A stretch of 64,000 bases of DNA from DATBLZ01 sp036555065 (GCA_036555065.1 DATBLZ010000171.1:1-64000); one strand, 5' to 3'. Shown: positions 52,696 through 61,288, numbered from the stretch's first letter. The notes: generated from the sequence alone by a model not told the origin. Translations and numbers: made by a program.

Positions 52696-52697
52696 CT
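52650..52697. repeat. attL-like 48-bp direct repeat (in tRNA-Lys)
   Basis: The tRNA-Lys segment from ACTCTTAATCC to CACCACT, identical over 48 bases to 54710-54757. Confidence 0.9.
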
Positions 52698-52924
52698 TCG
52701 AACAACAACTTACGCAGTTTCCGAAGTCAGGCAAGTGTCCGCCAAAAGGCCCATTACCACCCGAGAGCCGCGTGCCTAGGTTACGCGACGACCTTTCTCC
52801 CGAACTCCCGAACGTCCATTGTTTGTGGTGTTTACCGACCTTCGTCGGATTCAGAGAACAATCTGTCGAATTTTCGCTGGTACGTCAATGCTATTCTGCG
52901 ATGCCGAGGGCGGGGGAAAGCGGC

Positions 52925-53308
52925 ATGGCCAATCACATAGCCCACTTCGAGATTTTCGCGAGCGACGTGGAGCGCACTCGAAAGTTCTATGAGCGCGTTT
53001 TCGCATGGCGCTTCGAGGTTGGCGGTCCGCCTGACTTCTATCACATTGTCACTGGACCTGCAGCCGAGCACGGCATCTCACGCGGGTTGATCGCCAAGCG
53101 TCAAGGCACTGCGGCCCAAGGTGTGGTCAGCGGTTTTCGTTGTACGATTAGCGTGAATTCCATCAGCGAAACCGCCGCGGCCATAGAAGCCGCGGGTGGA
53201 ACGTTGCGCTCGGCTGTTATCGAGATCCCCGGCGTGGGCAAGCTCGTTGAGTTCGCCGACACCGACGGCAACATTGCCTGCGCGATGCAATACGGGCCCA
53301 GCGTCTAA
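52925..53308 (+). CDS. VOC-superfamily (glyoxalase-like) protein
   Basis: 127-residue protein of the vicinal-oxygen-chelate fold: HFEIFASDVERTRKFYERVFAW starts the domain and LVEFADTDGNIACAMQY closes it. Members include glyoxalase I, dioxygenases and antibiotic-binding proteins; the few residues seen do not fix a substrate. The ATG at 52925 has GGGGGAAAG upstream. It lies inside the tRNA-Lys island, 19 bases ahead of the AraC-type regulator, and the two are probably co-expressed. Confidence 0.85.
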   Translation: MANHIAHFEIFASDVERTRKFYERVFAWRFEVGGPPDFYHIVTGPAAEHGISRGLIAKRQGTAAQGVVSGFRCTISVNSISETAAAIEAAGGTLRSAVIEIPGVGKLVEFADTDGNIACAMQYGPSV

Positions 53309-53327
53309 ATCGAGACACGTCCTCGGC

Positions 53328-54062
53328 ATGACTACCCTTGAATCGCTGCGGACGTTTGTCGAAGGCTATCCGCAGGGTGGACGCATCGCGCCGCACACAC
53401 ACGATTGGGACCAGTTGGCGTTGATCTCGGAGTCAGCGGCTATCGTCGAGACCGATACGGTTTACGTCGTGCATCCGGTGTTGAAAGGCTTGTGGTTGCC
53501 GGCCGGAGTCCAGCACTCGATCTACTCTCCACGTCGATTCTATTTGCATGCCCTTTACTTTGAACGCGGCAGCCTGCGAACCGATGCAGGCCCACAAGTG
53601 TTGGGCCTCGACAGCTTGGCGCGTGAGCTTATTTTGTTTCTCTGCAGTGCCCCGCGAGCCTCGCAGCGTAGTTCACGGCATGCACATGCCTTGGCGCTGC
53701 TCGAGGAACTACTGCGCGACGCCAAGCCCGAGTCGTTCTCGTTGCCTCGACCTCGAAGCGAGCGAGCTCGCAAGCTTGCCGACTACTTCGCCGCGCGACC
53801 AAACGATGGACGCTCTGTCGAGCTCATTGCAGCAGAAGTCGGCGGCGCGAGCCTGCGCACATTTGAACGCTCCTTTGTGGAGGAGACAGGGCTCAGTCTG
53901 GCGGCTTGGCGACGGCAAAGCCGTTTGCTGACGTCACTGTCGCTATTGGCAGAAGGCAGGAGCGTCGGCGAGGTCGCTCACGCAGTGGGCTACGACACTG
54001 CGGCAGCGTTTAGCACCGCTTTCAAGCAATGTTTTGGCGTTTCGCCGTCGAGCTACCGCTAA
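53328..54062 (+). CDS. AraC-family transcriptional regulator
   Basis: 244-residue regulator. The N-terminal part (GGRIAPHTHDWDQLALISES, WLPAGVQHSIYSP) is a cupin-like ligand domain, and the C-terminal part has two helix-turn-helix units: SVELIAAEVGGASLRTFERSF and SVGEVAHAVGYDTAAAFSTAFK, ending FGVSPSSYR as usual for the family. It probably controls the neighbouring VOC and membrane-protein genes of the island in response to a small molecule. Confidence 0.92.
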   Translation: MTTLESLRTFVEGYPQGGRIAPHTHDWDQLALISESAAIVETDTVYVVHPVLKGLWLPAGVQHSIYSPRRFYLHALYFERGSLRTDAGPQVLGLDSLARELILFLCSAPRASQRSSRHAHALALLEELLRDAKPESFSLPRPRSERARKLADYFAARPNDGRSVELIAAEVGGASLRTFERSFVEETGLSLAAWRRQSRLLTSLSLLAEGRSVGEVAHAVGYDTAAAFSTAFKQCFGVSPSSYR

Positions 54063-54099
54063 GGCTGCGCGCCGGAGTTATCCATACGGAGAAACGACG

Positions 54100-54513
54100 A
54101 TGGCGACAAGTTCCAGAGTTCGAAGCATTCTTGCATTGCCGGCCGGATACGCGGCGTGGGTATTCGCGTTCTGGATGCCGATCTTTCTCACGTCTCTAGT
54201 GTGGCTCACTTTGAGCGAGGTCGGACAGCAGTTCTGGCAGGAGCAGCGGTACGACATTTTTCCGACTTCGGCCCTAATCCTTTTTCAGTTCGTCTGGCTC
54301 CTCGCAAACGGCGCGGCCGGCTTCGTCGCGCAATGGATCGGGAGAAGTCAACGTCTGGTCTGGATCGGCGGCGGGCTGCTGTTTGCCTATTTCGCCTACA
54401 ACCACTGGTGGGCGCTGTGGGGCGTGATGCCGGACTGGTACAACGTGCTGGTGGTCATTCCGGTCGTGCCGATGGTCTGGCTCGGCAGCTTCCTCGCCCG
54501 ACGATTCACCTAG
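54100..54513 (+). CDS. Small multi-pass membrane protein, unknown function
   Basis: 137-residue protein with about four hydrophobic segments (ILALPAGYAAWVFAFWMPIF, ALILFQFVWLLANGAAGF, WIGGGLLFAYFAYNHWWALW and VLVVIPVVPMVWLGSFLA). I do not recognise the family. The ATG follows GGAGAAACGACG. It is the last gene of the tRNA-Lys island, 38 bases after the AraC gene, and may be controlled by it. Confidence 0.7.
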   Translation: MATSSRVRSILALPAGYAAWVFAFWMPIFLTSLVWLTLSEVGQQFWQEQRYDIFPTSALILFQFVWLLANGAAGFVAQWIGRSQRLVWIGGGLLFAYFAYNHWWALWGVMPDWYNVLVVIPVVPMVWLGSFLARRFT

Positions 54514-54868
54514 GAGGCCCATGGCGCTCGAGCGAGTCGCACGCTTCTCGGTGGGTGGTCGGTATCGGCGACTTGAGTACGCATAGCAGGCGGAAGTCGA
54601 ATAACTGTCCGCCAGCACCCCATGAAACCGCATACGTTCGGGGCGATATCTCACCCGAATTGGCGGACGAATTTTCGTAACTGGTTCATCGGCCTCGAAA
54701 ACACGGGTAACTCTTAATCCATTGGTTGTAGGTTCGAGTCCTACACGGCCCACCACTCGCGCCTTGACCGAGCTCTTTGGTTACCGTGTAATCGCACCTG
54801 GGTGTCAGCTGCGCTCCGCAGTCGGACAGGCAACAACGTTGGTCGGGCCGCCAACGGCGGAGTAATTC
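54514..54868. other. Non-coding right end of the island and nhaA leader
   Basis: 355 bases with no convincing gene. It contains two copies of the TGTCCGCCA-type nonamer in inverted orientation (54606-54614 and 54661-54669), the right att repeat and about 110 bases before nhaA, where no clear promoter is visible. Confidence 0.6.
54710..54757. repeat. attR-like 48-bp direct repeat (3' half of tRNA-Lys)
   Basis: Exact copy of 52650-52697 lacking the 5' half of the tRNA; not a functional tRNA gene. Confidence 0.9.
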
Positions 54869-56254
54869 GTGGTTGACCGACATGCGGCGCCAGAGCCGTT
54901 GCCGCCTGCGCAGCTTCTCGCTGAAAAACTCTTAGCCGGGCTCGAGCGCTTTCTACACATCGAAGCCGTGAGCGGAATCCTGCTGCTCGCGGCCGCTGCG
55001 ACCGCATTCGTTTGGGCGAATTCGCCGTTCGCGGACGCCTATCACGGCTTTTCGCACGTGCCGCTATCGCTCGGTATCGGCGGGTTTCTCTTCGCGCAAC
55101 CGCTGCATTTCTACGTCAACGACGTGCTCATGACCGTTTTCTTTCTCGTCGCCGGGTTGGAAATTCGCCGCGAGCTCCATGATGGGGCGCTATCGAATCT
55201 CCGTCTGGCCGCGCTGCCGCTTGCTGCGGCTGCGGGCGGAGTCGCAGTCCCGGCGGCAATCTATCTCGCGATCAACCCCGACGCCGTCCTTCGCGAAGGC
55301 TGGGCGGTGCCGACTGCAACCGACATCGCATTCGCGGTCGGCGTGCTCGCACTCCTAGGTCGATCGATCCCGAGCAGTGTCCGAATTTTTCTTCTTGCGA
55401 TTGCGATCATCGACGATATCGCGGCCGTCATCATCATTGCCACGTTCTATTCCGGTGGGCTCGACCCATCCGGGCTCCTCATCGCCGGATCGGGTGTGCT
55501 ACTCGTGCTGGGCTTTCAGCGGATAGGGGTTGGCGCGGCATTCGCGTATCTCGTGCCTGGAGCGATCCTGTGGTTTGGCTTATTCAGAGCCGGCGTTCAT
55601 CCCACATTGGCCGGAGTCGTGCTCGGCCTCTTGACCCCGGTAATCCCGATGAAACGGCGCGAGCGGCCGCTCGATCTGGCGATGAAGGCGCTGGAGCGTT
55701 TCAAGCGGAACGCCCAGTCACGGGGCCACGACCGGGGTGCAGACCTCGCGCCGTTGAAGGACCTGCGCGCGGCGCAACGCGAATTGTTGCCGCCGGTCGT
55801 GCGTGTCGAGGCCGCATTGCATCCTTGGGTCGCGTACGGCGTCATGCCCCTGTTTGCGCTCGCGAACGCCGGCGTAAGCCTCAGCGGCTTGGAGCTCACG
55901 AGCGGATCGGCGCAAAGCGTCCTAATCGGAGTAGCAGCCGCGCTCGTCGTCGGCAAGCCCGTCGGCATCACGCTCGGAAGCTGGCTCGCCGTGCGGCTCG
56001 GCTGGTGCCATCTCCCACGCGGTGTTACGTGGCGAAGCGTGGCCCTCGTGGGCTGCCTCGGGGGCATCGGGTTCACGATGTCCATCTTCATTGCCACGCT
56101 TGCCTTCGGCAGCGAGAGTCTGTTGGCCGCCGCCAAATCGGGCGTTCTGATCGCTTCCGTCATGGCGGGCGTCATCGGGCTCATACTGGGTCGTATCGAA
56201 GTGGGCCGCGCGCGCGCATCCCAACGGTCACGCGACGCAAGCGCACGTGTCTGA
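54869..56254 (+). CDS. nhaA: Na+/H+ antiporter NhaA
   Basis: 461-residue inner-membrane antiporter that extrudes sodium in exchange for protons. The essential aspartate pair is in AIAIIDDIAAVII; FFLVAGLEIRRELHDG and PTATDIAFAVGVLALLG are family signatures, and there are about twelve membrane segments. Residues about 270-305 form a charged loop (RFKRNAQSRGHDRGADL) longer than in E. coli. The start is a GTG with GGAG six bases upstream. It lies just outside the island. Confidence 0.94.
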   Translation: MVDRHAAPEPLPPAQLLAEKLLAGLERFLHIEAVSGILLLAAAATAFVWANSPFADAYHGFSHVPLSLGIGGFLFAQPLHFYVNDVLMTVFFLVAGLEIRRELHDGALSNLRLAALPLAAAAGGVAVPAAIYLAINPDAVLREGWAVPTATDIAFAVGVLALLGRSIPSSVRIFLLAIAIIDDIAAVIIIATFYSGGLDPSGLLIAGSGVLLVLGFQRIGVGAAFAYLVPGAILWFGLFRAGVHPTLAGVVLGLLTPVIPMKRRERPLDLAMKALERFKRNAQSRGHDRGADLAPLKDLRAAQRELLPPVVRVEAALHPWVAYGVMPLFALANAGVSLSGLELTSGSAQSVLIGVAAALVVGKPVGITLGSWLAVRLGWCHLPRGVTWRSVALVGCLGGIGFTMSIFIATLAFGSESLLAAAKSGVLIASVMAGVIGLILGRIEVGRARASQRSRDASARV

Positions 56255-56270
56255 GCGGCGGTGCGCGCGT

Positions 56271-57716
56271 TCAATGCGCCACGGGCGCCGGGGCGACCGC
56301 GGGCTTGCGCACGAAAAACGTGCTCGCGACGGCGAATAACGCGCCGACGGCGCCGACGAGGAACGCCGCACGAATGCCGCCGGCGAGGGCCTCGAGCGCC
56401 GTAGTGCCGCTTGCCGACAGCTCCGCGGTTTGCGCGGTCATGATCGCGATGAAGAGCGCGACGCCGGCCGCCCCGCCGACCTGCTGGAACGAGCCCAAGA
56501 CGGCGCTGCCGTGAGAATAGAGCTGCGGCGGCACCGACGACATGCACACCGTGAAGAGCGGCGTGAAGAGCAGGGCGAAGCCGACGCACATGACGATGTG
56601 GCCGGCCAAGATGTACTGCCAATGGCTCTGCGTGCCGAGCAACGTCATGGCCCAGAGCACGGCCGTGACGACGATGACGCCGGGAATCACGAGCTTCGCG
56701 GCGCCGATGCGATCGTAAGCCCGGCCCACGGTCGGCCCGAGTCGGCCCATGAGCAACGCACCCGGCAAGAGCAGCAGGCCCGTCTGCAGCGTGCTCAAGC
56801 CCAGCACGTTCTGTAGATAAATAGGCAGCAAGATGATCGTGCCGAACAGCGTCAGCATGAGGAGCGCGAACACGGTCAGCGAAATCGTGAACATGCGCGA
56901 GCGGAATACGCGCAGATCGAGAAGTGCTGCGTCGGTGCGTTGCAGGACGAGCTGTCGCCAGACGAACACGACCATCGCGGCGCCGCCGATCACGAGCGGA
57001 ATCCACGGCGGCGGGTTGCCGGGCCCGGGCGGCACGCCGAGCAAGCTGATTCCGTAGACGCTGCCGCCGAACGCGAACGCCGAAAGGATCACCGACACGA
57101 TGTCGAGCGGCGCCGCGCGCGGCGTCGTGACGTTCTCGATACGCCGCCAGCCGAGCCAGAGCGAAAAGAGCGCGATCGGCAGCACGAGCACGAACATCCA
57201 GCGCCAGTGCAAGTAATTGAGGATCGCCCCCGACAGCACCGGGCCGATCGCGGGCGCAACGGAGATGACGGCCGAGACGAAGCCCATCGTCTTGCCGCGC
57301 GAGTCCGGCGGCACGAGCGTCATGATCGTCGTCATCAAGAGCGGCATCATGATCGCGGTGCCCGACGCCTGGATCACGCGCGCGCCGATGAGCGGCGCAA
57401 GACCGGGCGCAATCGTGGCCGCGAGAGTACCGAGCGAGAAGAGCGCCATCGCGAGAATGAAAACCGTGCGCGTGTGGAGGCGTTGGAGCAGGAAGCCCGT
57501 CATCGGAATACCGACGGCCATCGTGAGCAGAAACGCAGTCGTGAGCCACTGCGCGGCCGCGGCGGTCACGCCGAGGCTCTGCATGAGCGCAGGCGTCGCA
57601 ACGGCCATCATCGTCTCGTTGAGAATGACGACGAACGACGACACCAACAACAAGTTGATGACGAGTCGATTACGCGCGGCGAGATCGCCGCCTGCTTCGA
57701 GGGTGACGGTACTCAT
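56271..57716 (-). CDS. DHA2-family (EmrB/QacA-like) drug exporter
   Basis: 481-residue major-facilitator permease with about 14 membrane segments. Motifs: LNETMMAVATPALMQSLG, the inter-loop MTGFLLQRLHTRTVF, RVIQASGTAIMMPL (motif C region) and IAPAIGPVLSG-type sequence VAPAIGPVLSGAILNYLHWRWMF. It would be a proton-driven multidrug exporter in the inner membrane; no EmrA-like adaptor is adjacent. The start at 57716 fits the first membrane segment. It converges on nhaA with 16 bases between stops. Confidence 0.9.
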   Translation of the reverse strand: MSTVTLEAGGDLAARNRLVINLLLVSSFVVILNETMMAVATPALMQSLGVTAAAAQWLTTAFLLTMAVGIPMTGFLLQRLHTRTVFILAMALFSLGTLAATIAPGLAPLIGARVIQASGTAIMMPLLMTTIMTLVPPDSRGKTMGFVSAVISVAPAIGPVLSGAILNYLHWRWMFVLVLPIALFSLWLGWRRIENVTTPRAAPLDIVSVILSAFAFGGSVYGISLLGVPPGPGNPPPWIPLVIGGAAMVVFVWRQLVLQRTDAALLDLRVFRSRMFTISLTVFALLMLTLFGTIILLPIYLQNVLGLSTLQTGLLLLPGALLMGRLGPTVGRAYDRIGAAKLVIPGVIVVTAVLWAMTLLGTQSHWQYILAGHIVMCVGFALLFTPLFTVCMSSVPPQLYSHGSAVLGSFQQVGGAAGVALFIAIMTAQTAELSASGTTALEALAGGIRAAFLVGAVGALFAVASTFFVRKPAVAPAPVAH

Positions 57717-57779
57717 AGGGGTTGCGCATTGTGCGCCGGCGCGAGCGCGGCCGCCAGTCGTGCTGCATACTTGAGCTAA

Positions 57780-58859
57780 ATGAACGTTCTCTTGTATCGG
57801 CCGAGCTTGAGCGTTACGAGCGGCGCCGGGCAGCTCATCGCGATGCAGGTCCGAGGCCTCGTCGCGCAAGGTGCCCGCGTCGAAGTCGGAGCGGCGCGCG
57901 GCGCGCTGAGATTCTTCGTGCGCACGGGCATCCGCGCGCGCCGGCTCGCGCTCGCGCGCGCCAACGCTCTAGCCGCCGCGAAGGAAAGAACAGAGATCGT
58001 CGTCGATCACGGTGCGTGCCTCGTGCGTGCGGACATCACGTTCGTGCACAACCTGTGTACGGAGGCGCAGCGCTTCGTTGCGCGCGCTGAATGGGTCGAT
58101 GAGATCGAGCAGGAGCGCGCGTTTTTTGCCGGGCTCGCTGCCGATACGCCGATCGTTGCGAATTCCCATCTCGTCAAGGGCGCATTGATCCGCCACTTCG
58201 GGCTCGCGCCCAACCGCATTGCCGTGCATTACCCCGGATTTCGGTCGGCGGTTTTTGTGCCTGCGGCAACGCCGGCGTTGCGGGCGCGCGCCCGCGCGAG
58301 CATCGGGCTCGATGCCGAAACGTGCGTCGTCGGGCTCGTGACGTCGGGCGATTTCGAGAAACGCGGCCTCAAGATCTTTTTCGAAGCTGCGGCGCGCATC
58401 GTCGAGCGCGCTGCCGGCACTCGGTTTCTCGTCGTCGGCTCAACGCGCCTTCCCGAATGGGCGCAACACCATGCGCTCGTGACCACGGGCCGTGTCGTCT
58501 ACCGGCCCAAGAATCGGCACCCGGAGCGCTGGCTCGCCGCGCTCGACGTGCTTCTGTATCCGGCGCCGTTCGAGGAGTTCGGCATGGTCGTCGCCGAGGC
58601 CCAAGCGCTCGGCGTGACTGTCGTGACGTCGCGTCGGGTCGGTGCCGCCGAATGTTTGCCACCCGACTACGCGCCTTGGGTCCTCGATCAGCCCGCGGCG
58701 GATGCCTTTGCGGACAAGGTCGGCGAGCTGCTTGCCGATGCGAATACACGGCAGCGGCTCGCGGCGGCCGCAGCCGCGACCGTGCGCAATTTCGATGACA
58801 GGAGCTACGTGCGCGCGACGGTCGGCGCAATCCTGGCTCAGAAACTTCGGCTCAGGTAA
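57780..58859 (+). CDS. Family 4 glycosyltransferase
   Basis: 359-residue GT-B glycosyltransferase (group 1). The C-terminal nucleotide-sugar domain carries the EX7E motif in PFEEFGMVVAEAQALG, with VTSRRVGAAE after it; the N-terminal domain begins MNVLLYRPSLSVTSGAGQLI. There is no membrane segment. The sugar donor and acceptor are unknown; placement next to two outer-membrane proteins, one Wzi-like, suggests a surface polysaccharide. Its 3' end overlaps the facing outer-membrane gene by 22 bases. Confidence 0.9.
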   Translation: MNVLLYRPSLSVTSGAGQLIAMQVRGLVAQGARVEVGAARGALRFFVRTGIRARRLALARANALAAAKERTEIVVDHGACLVRADITFVHNLCTEAQRFVARAEWVDEIEQERAFFAGLAADTPIVANSHLVKGALIRHFGLAPNRIAVHYPGFRSAVFVPAATPALRARARASIGLDAETCVVGLVTSGDFEKRGLKIFFEAAARIVERAAGTRFLVVGSTRLPEWAQHHALVTTGRVVYRPKNRHPERWLAALDVLLYPAPFEEFGMVVAEAQALGVTVVTSRRVGAAECLPPDYAPWVLDQPAADAFADKVGELLADANTRQRLAAAAAATVRNFDDRSYVRATVGAILAQKLRLR

Positions 58860-59359
58860 AGAGTCAGGCTCAAGACGTCGTGGAAGTTGTCGGGGCTGCC
58901 GCCCTGCGGGTCGGAGGGCAATAGATTGTCGCGGGCGAGGTTGTCGCCGGAGCGAAGCTCGACGCCGAAGTCCCAGTCCCGCAGTAGCTCCTTGAGCGTT
59001 ACGCCGCCGCCCCAGTAGTAGCCATAAGCCGGGGTTTCGAGATCGAGGCGCGCAGCGCCGAGGAAGAAGCCGACGGCCATGTTCTCCGAGACGTGCCGGC
59101 GATAGTCGACGGCCCGGATCGCAATGTAGAGATTCGAGTCGACGTCATCGAGCTCGAGACGCGCGCCGATGTCGCTCTTCTCGCCGGCGGCACGCCGCAC
59201 CCCGATGCCGACATGGGCGCTGCCGTTCGTCTCGCCGATCCATTCGTCCTGCAAGGCGAATTTGCTTTCGAGCCTGTTCGCGCCCAAACCCAAGTCGACG
59301 AACCATTCCGCCCGTGCCGGCAGCGCGAGTAAGCAGAGGACGAAGGCTGCAGCTCTCAT
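58838..59359 (-). CDS. Small outer-membrane beta-barrel protein
   Basis: 173-residue exported protein. A signal peptide (MRAAAFVLCLLALPARA) is followed by alternating amphipathic strands (EWFVDLGLGANRL, GVGIGVRRA-type HVGIGVRRAAGEK, AVGFFLGAARLDLE, YYWGGGVTL) and a terminal Phe (LSLTLYLSRSF), the mark of an outer-membrane barrel of about eight strands. I cannot assign a family. It begins 11 bases after the Wzi-like gene on the same strand, so the two probably work together. Confidence 0.75.
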   Translation of the reverse strand: MRAAAFVLCLLALPARAEWFVDLGLGANRLESKFALQDEWIGETNGSAHVGIGVRRAAGEKSDIGARLELDDVDSNLYIAIRAVDYRRHVSENMAVGFFLGAARLDLETPAYGYYWGGGVTLKELLRDWDFGVELRSGDNLARDNLLPSDPQGGSPDNFHDVLSLTLYLSRSF

Positions 59360-59370
59360 GCGGTTCGTCC

Positions 59371-60780
59371 TCAGAAGCGCAAGAACACGCTCGCGCGCGA
59401 ATAAGACTCGCCGAACACGTCTTTGCCCACGTAAACCTCGCCACCGAAGTGGAAGTCTCGCCATGCGCGGCTGTAGCGCAGCTCGAGCGCCTGCGCCCGC
59501 TCGTACGCGTATCCCGTGTAGTCCTCATTGTCGAGCGTGCGATAGGTGGCCTCGAGCATGCCGCCCATGCGTCCCTGCCAACCGATTCGCGTCATGTAGC
59601 TCAATGCGCCGACGCCGTCGTTGAGGACGCGCATGTCGCCGCCCCAATGACCAATGACGTTGCCCTCGTTGCGCAGCCCATCCTGATAGATGTGATGAAC
59701 GTACCAGGCGTTCTGCCATTCGCTTGCCTCGAACGTGAGCTCGACGCTTCGCCAGAGCATTGGGAAGTGCACGCCGGCCGAAAGCGCCGAATTGCCCAGG
59801 CGGACGTTGCTGTTCTTCGAAGTATCCTCCCCCGCGAACTCGAGGTAGAGGGCGAGCGGAACGTCGCCTTGGACCAGGAAGCTCGACGTAATCGAGGCAA
59901 GCTGGTTGCCGAAATCCTGATCGGTGCCCGTATTGTCCTCTTGGTTGGGGCGCAAGAACGCATCGAACATATCGCCGAACGAATCGGACCGCTCGCCGCC
60001 GCCGTACTGCATGAGCCGATTGAAGCCGATGGCCCAGCCGGGCAGGGGCTCGACCGAGACATGCATGCCCGCGAGCTGCGGATTCCCGGACGTGTACCCT
60101 CCCTCGAAGGCAATATTGCTCGACTCGCTCATCTCGGCGATGAAGAATTCATAGCGCAGTCCCAAGCGTGTGATCGGCGAATAGCTCGACAGTGTCACTG
60201 ACGGCATCGTTTGCGCCTGCGTGCTGAGCAGCATGGCGCTATCGGTCATCGGCGACAGCCAGTGATCGCGATACCCGACGTCGACTTGTGCGTGCTCGAC
60301 GCCGAAGCTCAAGACGCTGCCCGTTGCGATCGTCTCGTCTTCGTAGGCGAGGAAGCCGCCGTTGAGCAACACGAAATCGCTCGGTTGCCAGTAAAGACTC
60401 GCCGATAGCTCGTAGCCGCTGCCCGAGGCCATGCCATGGCGGTTCGGCAGGCTGCTCGTCTCGGTCGATGCCGACGCTGCCGCGACGCTGAGATGCGTGA
60501 GCCCGGCGGATTTCATGTAGGGGCGCAGATAGCGGCGGATTTGCTCGCAGAGGACGGGATCCTTCGCGCACACGGCCGGCAGGGCCTCGAGCACGGTCGC
60601 AGCGGCGATCGGGCGCGTCAGGATCGGTTTATCGGCGAGGATCAGCGCACGCTCGATCCGCCGCTCGATCTCAGGCGAGAGCCCAAGGGGCAGATAGGGG
60701 CTCACGCCGCGGGCATGGGCCGTAGGCGAAAGCAGGGCGGCGATGCAGGCGGCCGCGATTCGTGATGGCACGACGCTCAT
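59371..60780 (-). CDS. Capsule-assembly Wzi-like outer-membrane protein
   Basis: 469-residue exported protein resembling the Wzi family of outer-membrane barrels that attach capsule to the cell. After a signal peptide (SRIAAACIAALLSPTAHA) there is a helical N-terminal segment (ILADKPILTRPIAAATVLEAL), then many amphipathic strands such as LGLRYEFFIAEMSESSN, PGWAIGFNRLMQYGG and LYLEFAGEDTSK, ending in Phe (RASVFLRF). No other capsule genes are adjacent apart from one glycosyltransferase. It is divergent from the riboswitch-controlled lipoprotein gene, and both may serve the same surface structure. Confidence 0.8.
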   Translation of the reverse strand: MSVVPSRIAAACIAALLSPTAHARGVSPYLPLGLSPEIERRIERALILADKPILTRPIAAATVLEALPAVCAKDPVLCEQIRRYLRPYMKSAGLTHLSVAAASASTETSSLPNRHGMASGSGYELSASLYWQPSDFVLLNGGFLAYEDETIATGSVLSFGVEHAQVDVGYRDHWLSPMTDSAMLLSTQAQTMPSVTLSSYSPITRLGLRYEFFIAEMSESSNIAFEGGYTSGNPQLAGMHVSVEPLPGWAIGFNRLMQYGGGERSDSFGDMFDAFLRPNQEDNTGTDQDFGNQLASITSSFLVQGDVPLALYLEFAGEDTSKNSNVRLGNSALSAGVHFPMLWRSVELTFEASEWQNAWYVHHIYQDGLRNEGNVIGHWGGDMRVLNDGVGALSYMTRIGWQGRMGGMLEATYRTLDNEDYTGYAYERAQALELRYSRAWRDFHFGGEVYVGKDVFGESYSRASVFLRF

Positions 60781-60848
60781 CGGTATTTGACGTAGTAACG
60801 CCCGTTACGTCGCGAGTCGCCGATCGACGACGTCGCGAAGCAACGACG

Positions 60849-60875
60849 GGTAAATACGAAACTCCTTTATTTACC
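60849..60875. promoter_or_regulatory. Inverted repeat upstream of the Wzi-like gene
   Basis: GGTAAATA (60849-60856) and TATTTACC (60868-60875) form a perfect 8-bp inverted repeat with an 11-base spacer, 69 bases before the Wzi-like ATG in an otherwise GC-rich region. It could be an operator. Another palindrome, GTAACGCCCGTTAC, lies at 60795-60808 just before that ATG. The rest of 60781-61048 shows no gene. Confidence 0.4.
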
Positions 60876-61048
60876 GGGGGATGATAAGCGAAGTGCGAGT
60901 GGGTTTTACATTTGTTCATCTCGCAGTCGCTGCGCAGCGACACCCCGCACAACGATTCTGACGACTGCGTCGCAATCTGCAAACACTTAGTCGCGTGCTC
61001 TGCGTCGGCGTCGACCGGAAAAGCCGCACGGCGCCGTGAACATGCCGG

Positions 61049-61065
61049 TTGGCACGTTAATTGTA
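61049..61065 (+). promoter_or_regulatory. Sigma54-like promoter upstream of the c-di-GMP riboswitch
   Basis: TTGGCACG (61049-61056), four bases, then TTGTA (61061-61065): the -24 element is perfect (TGGCACG) and the -12 has GT in place of GC, with the required 10-base GG-to-GT spacing. Transcription would start near 61075, just before the riboswitch. An enhancer-binding protein would be needed; none is in the window. Confidence 0.6.
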
Positions 61066-61081
61066 ACTAACGTTTGTGCCA

Positions 61082-61204
61082 CAGCCCGCGCTAGCATGGG
61101 CTGACAAAGGTAAACCCGCCGCGAGGCGGGGACGCAAAGCCACCGGTCTGGCGAGCGGAGTCAATGACGAGTCCGTTCGTTACGACAGCGGGGTTGCCGG
61201 GCCA
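61082..61204 (+). ncRNA. Class I cyclic di-GMP riboswitch (GEMM-I) with 5' stabilising hairpin
   Basis: A 5' hairpin CAGCCC/GGGCTG (61082-61103) is followed by the aptamer. Hallmarks seen in order: AAGGTAAACCCGCC with a GCGA (GNRA) tetraloop closing CCCGCC/GGCGGG at 61115-61130, the invariant GGACGCAAAGCCA at 61129-61142, CCGGTC, and a second helix ending in CAGCGGGGTTGCCGG at 61186-61200. These match the GEMM-I consensus at the conserved positions. The lipoprotein start lies 85 bases downstream. There is no U-run terminator; CTCCC at 61229-61233 can pair with the ribosome site GGGAG at 61275-61279, so control of translation is likely. Confidence 0.9.
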
Positions 61205-61288
61205 CCGCCGTCACGCGTGGGTCGTCCGCTCCCCGAGCTCGGTGTGCTCTGCGCACGAGAAGCCGAGTCTTCTAGGGAGTAGGAGTAA

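Larger units (their letters stand above)
52650..54757. mobile_element. Island remnant integrated in tRNA-Lys
   Basis: A 2.06-kb segment bounded by an exact 48-bp direct repeat that begins in the anticodon loop of tRNA-Lys, the classical target of tyrosine recombinases. It carries a VOC protein, an AraC regulator and a small membrane protein, has a visibly lower G+C than the flanks, and has no REP units. No integrase gene is present, so it is a decayed or non-autonomous element. A nonamer TGTCCGCCA occurs 39 bases inside the left repeat (52736-52744), and its near-complement TGGCGGACG ends 40 bases inside the right repeat (54661-54669), with another direct copy at 54606-54614; these may be recombinase arm sites. 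The 229 bases before the VOC gene hold no gene. Confidence 0.8.

Noticed and set aside
54710..54785. Second tRNA-Lys gene
   Set aside because: Only the 3' half is present; the acceptor 5' strand and D arm are missing, so it is an attachment-site remnant.
60960..61020. Second sigma54 site for the Wzi-like gene on the minus strand
   Set aside because: TGCAA and CGTGC occur, but the spacing is 11 bases and not 4.
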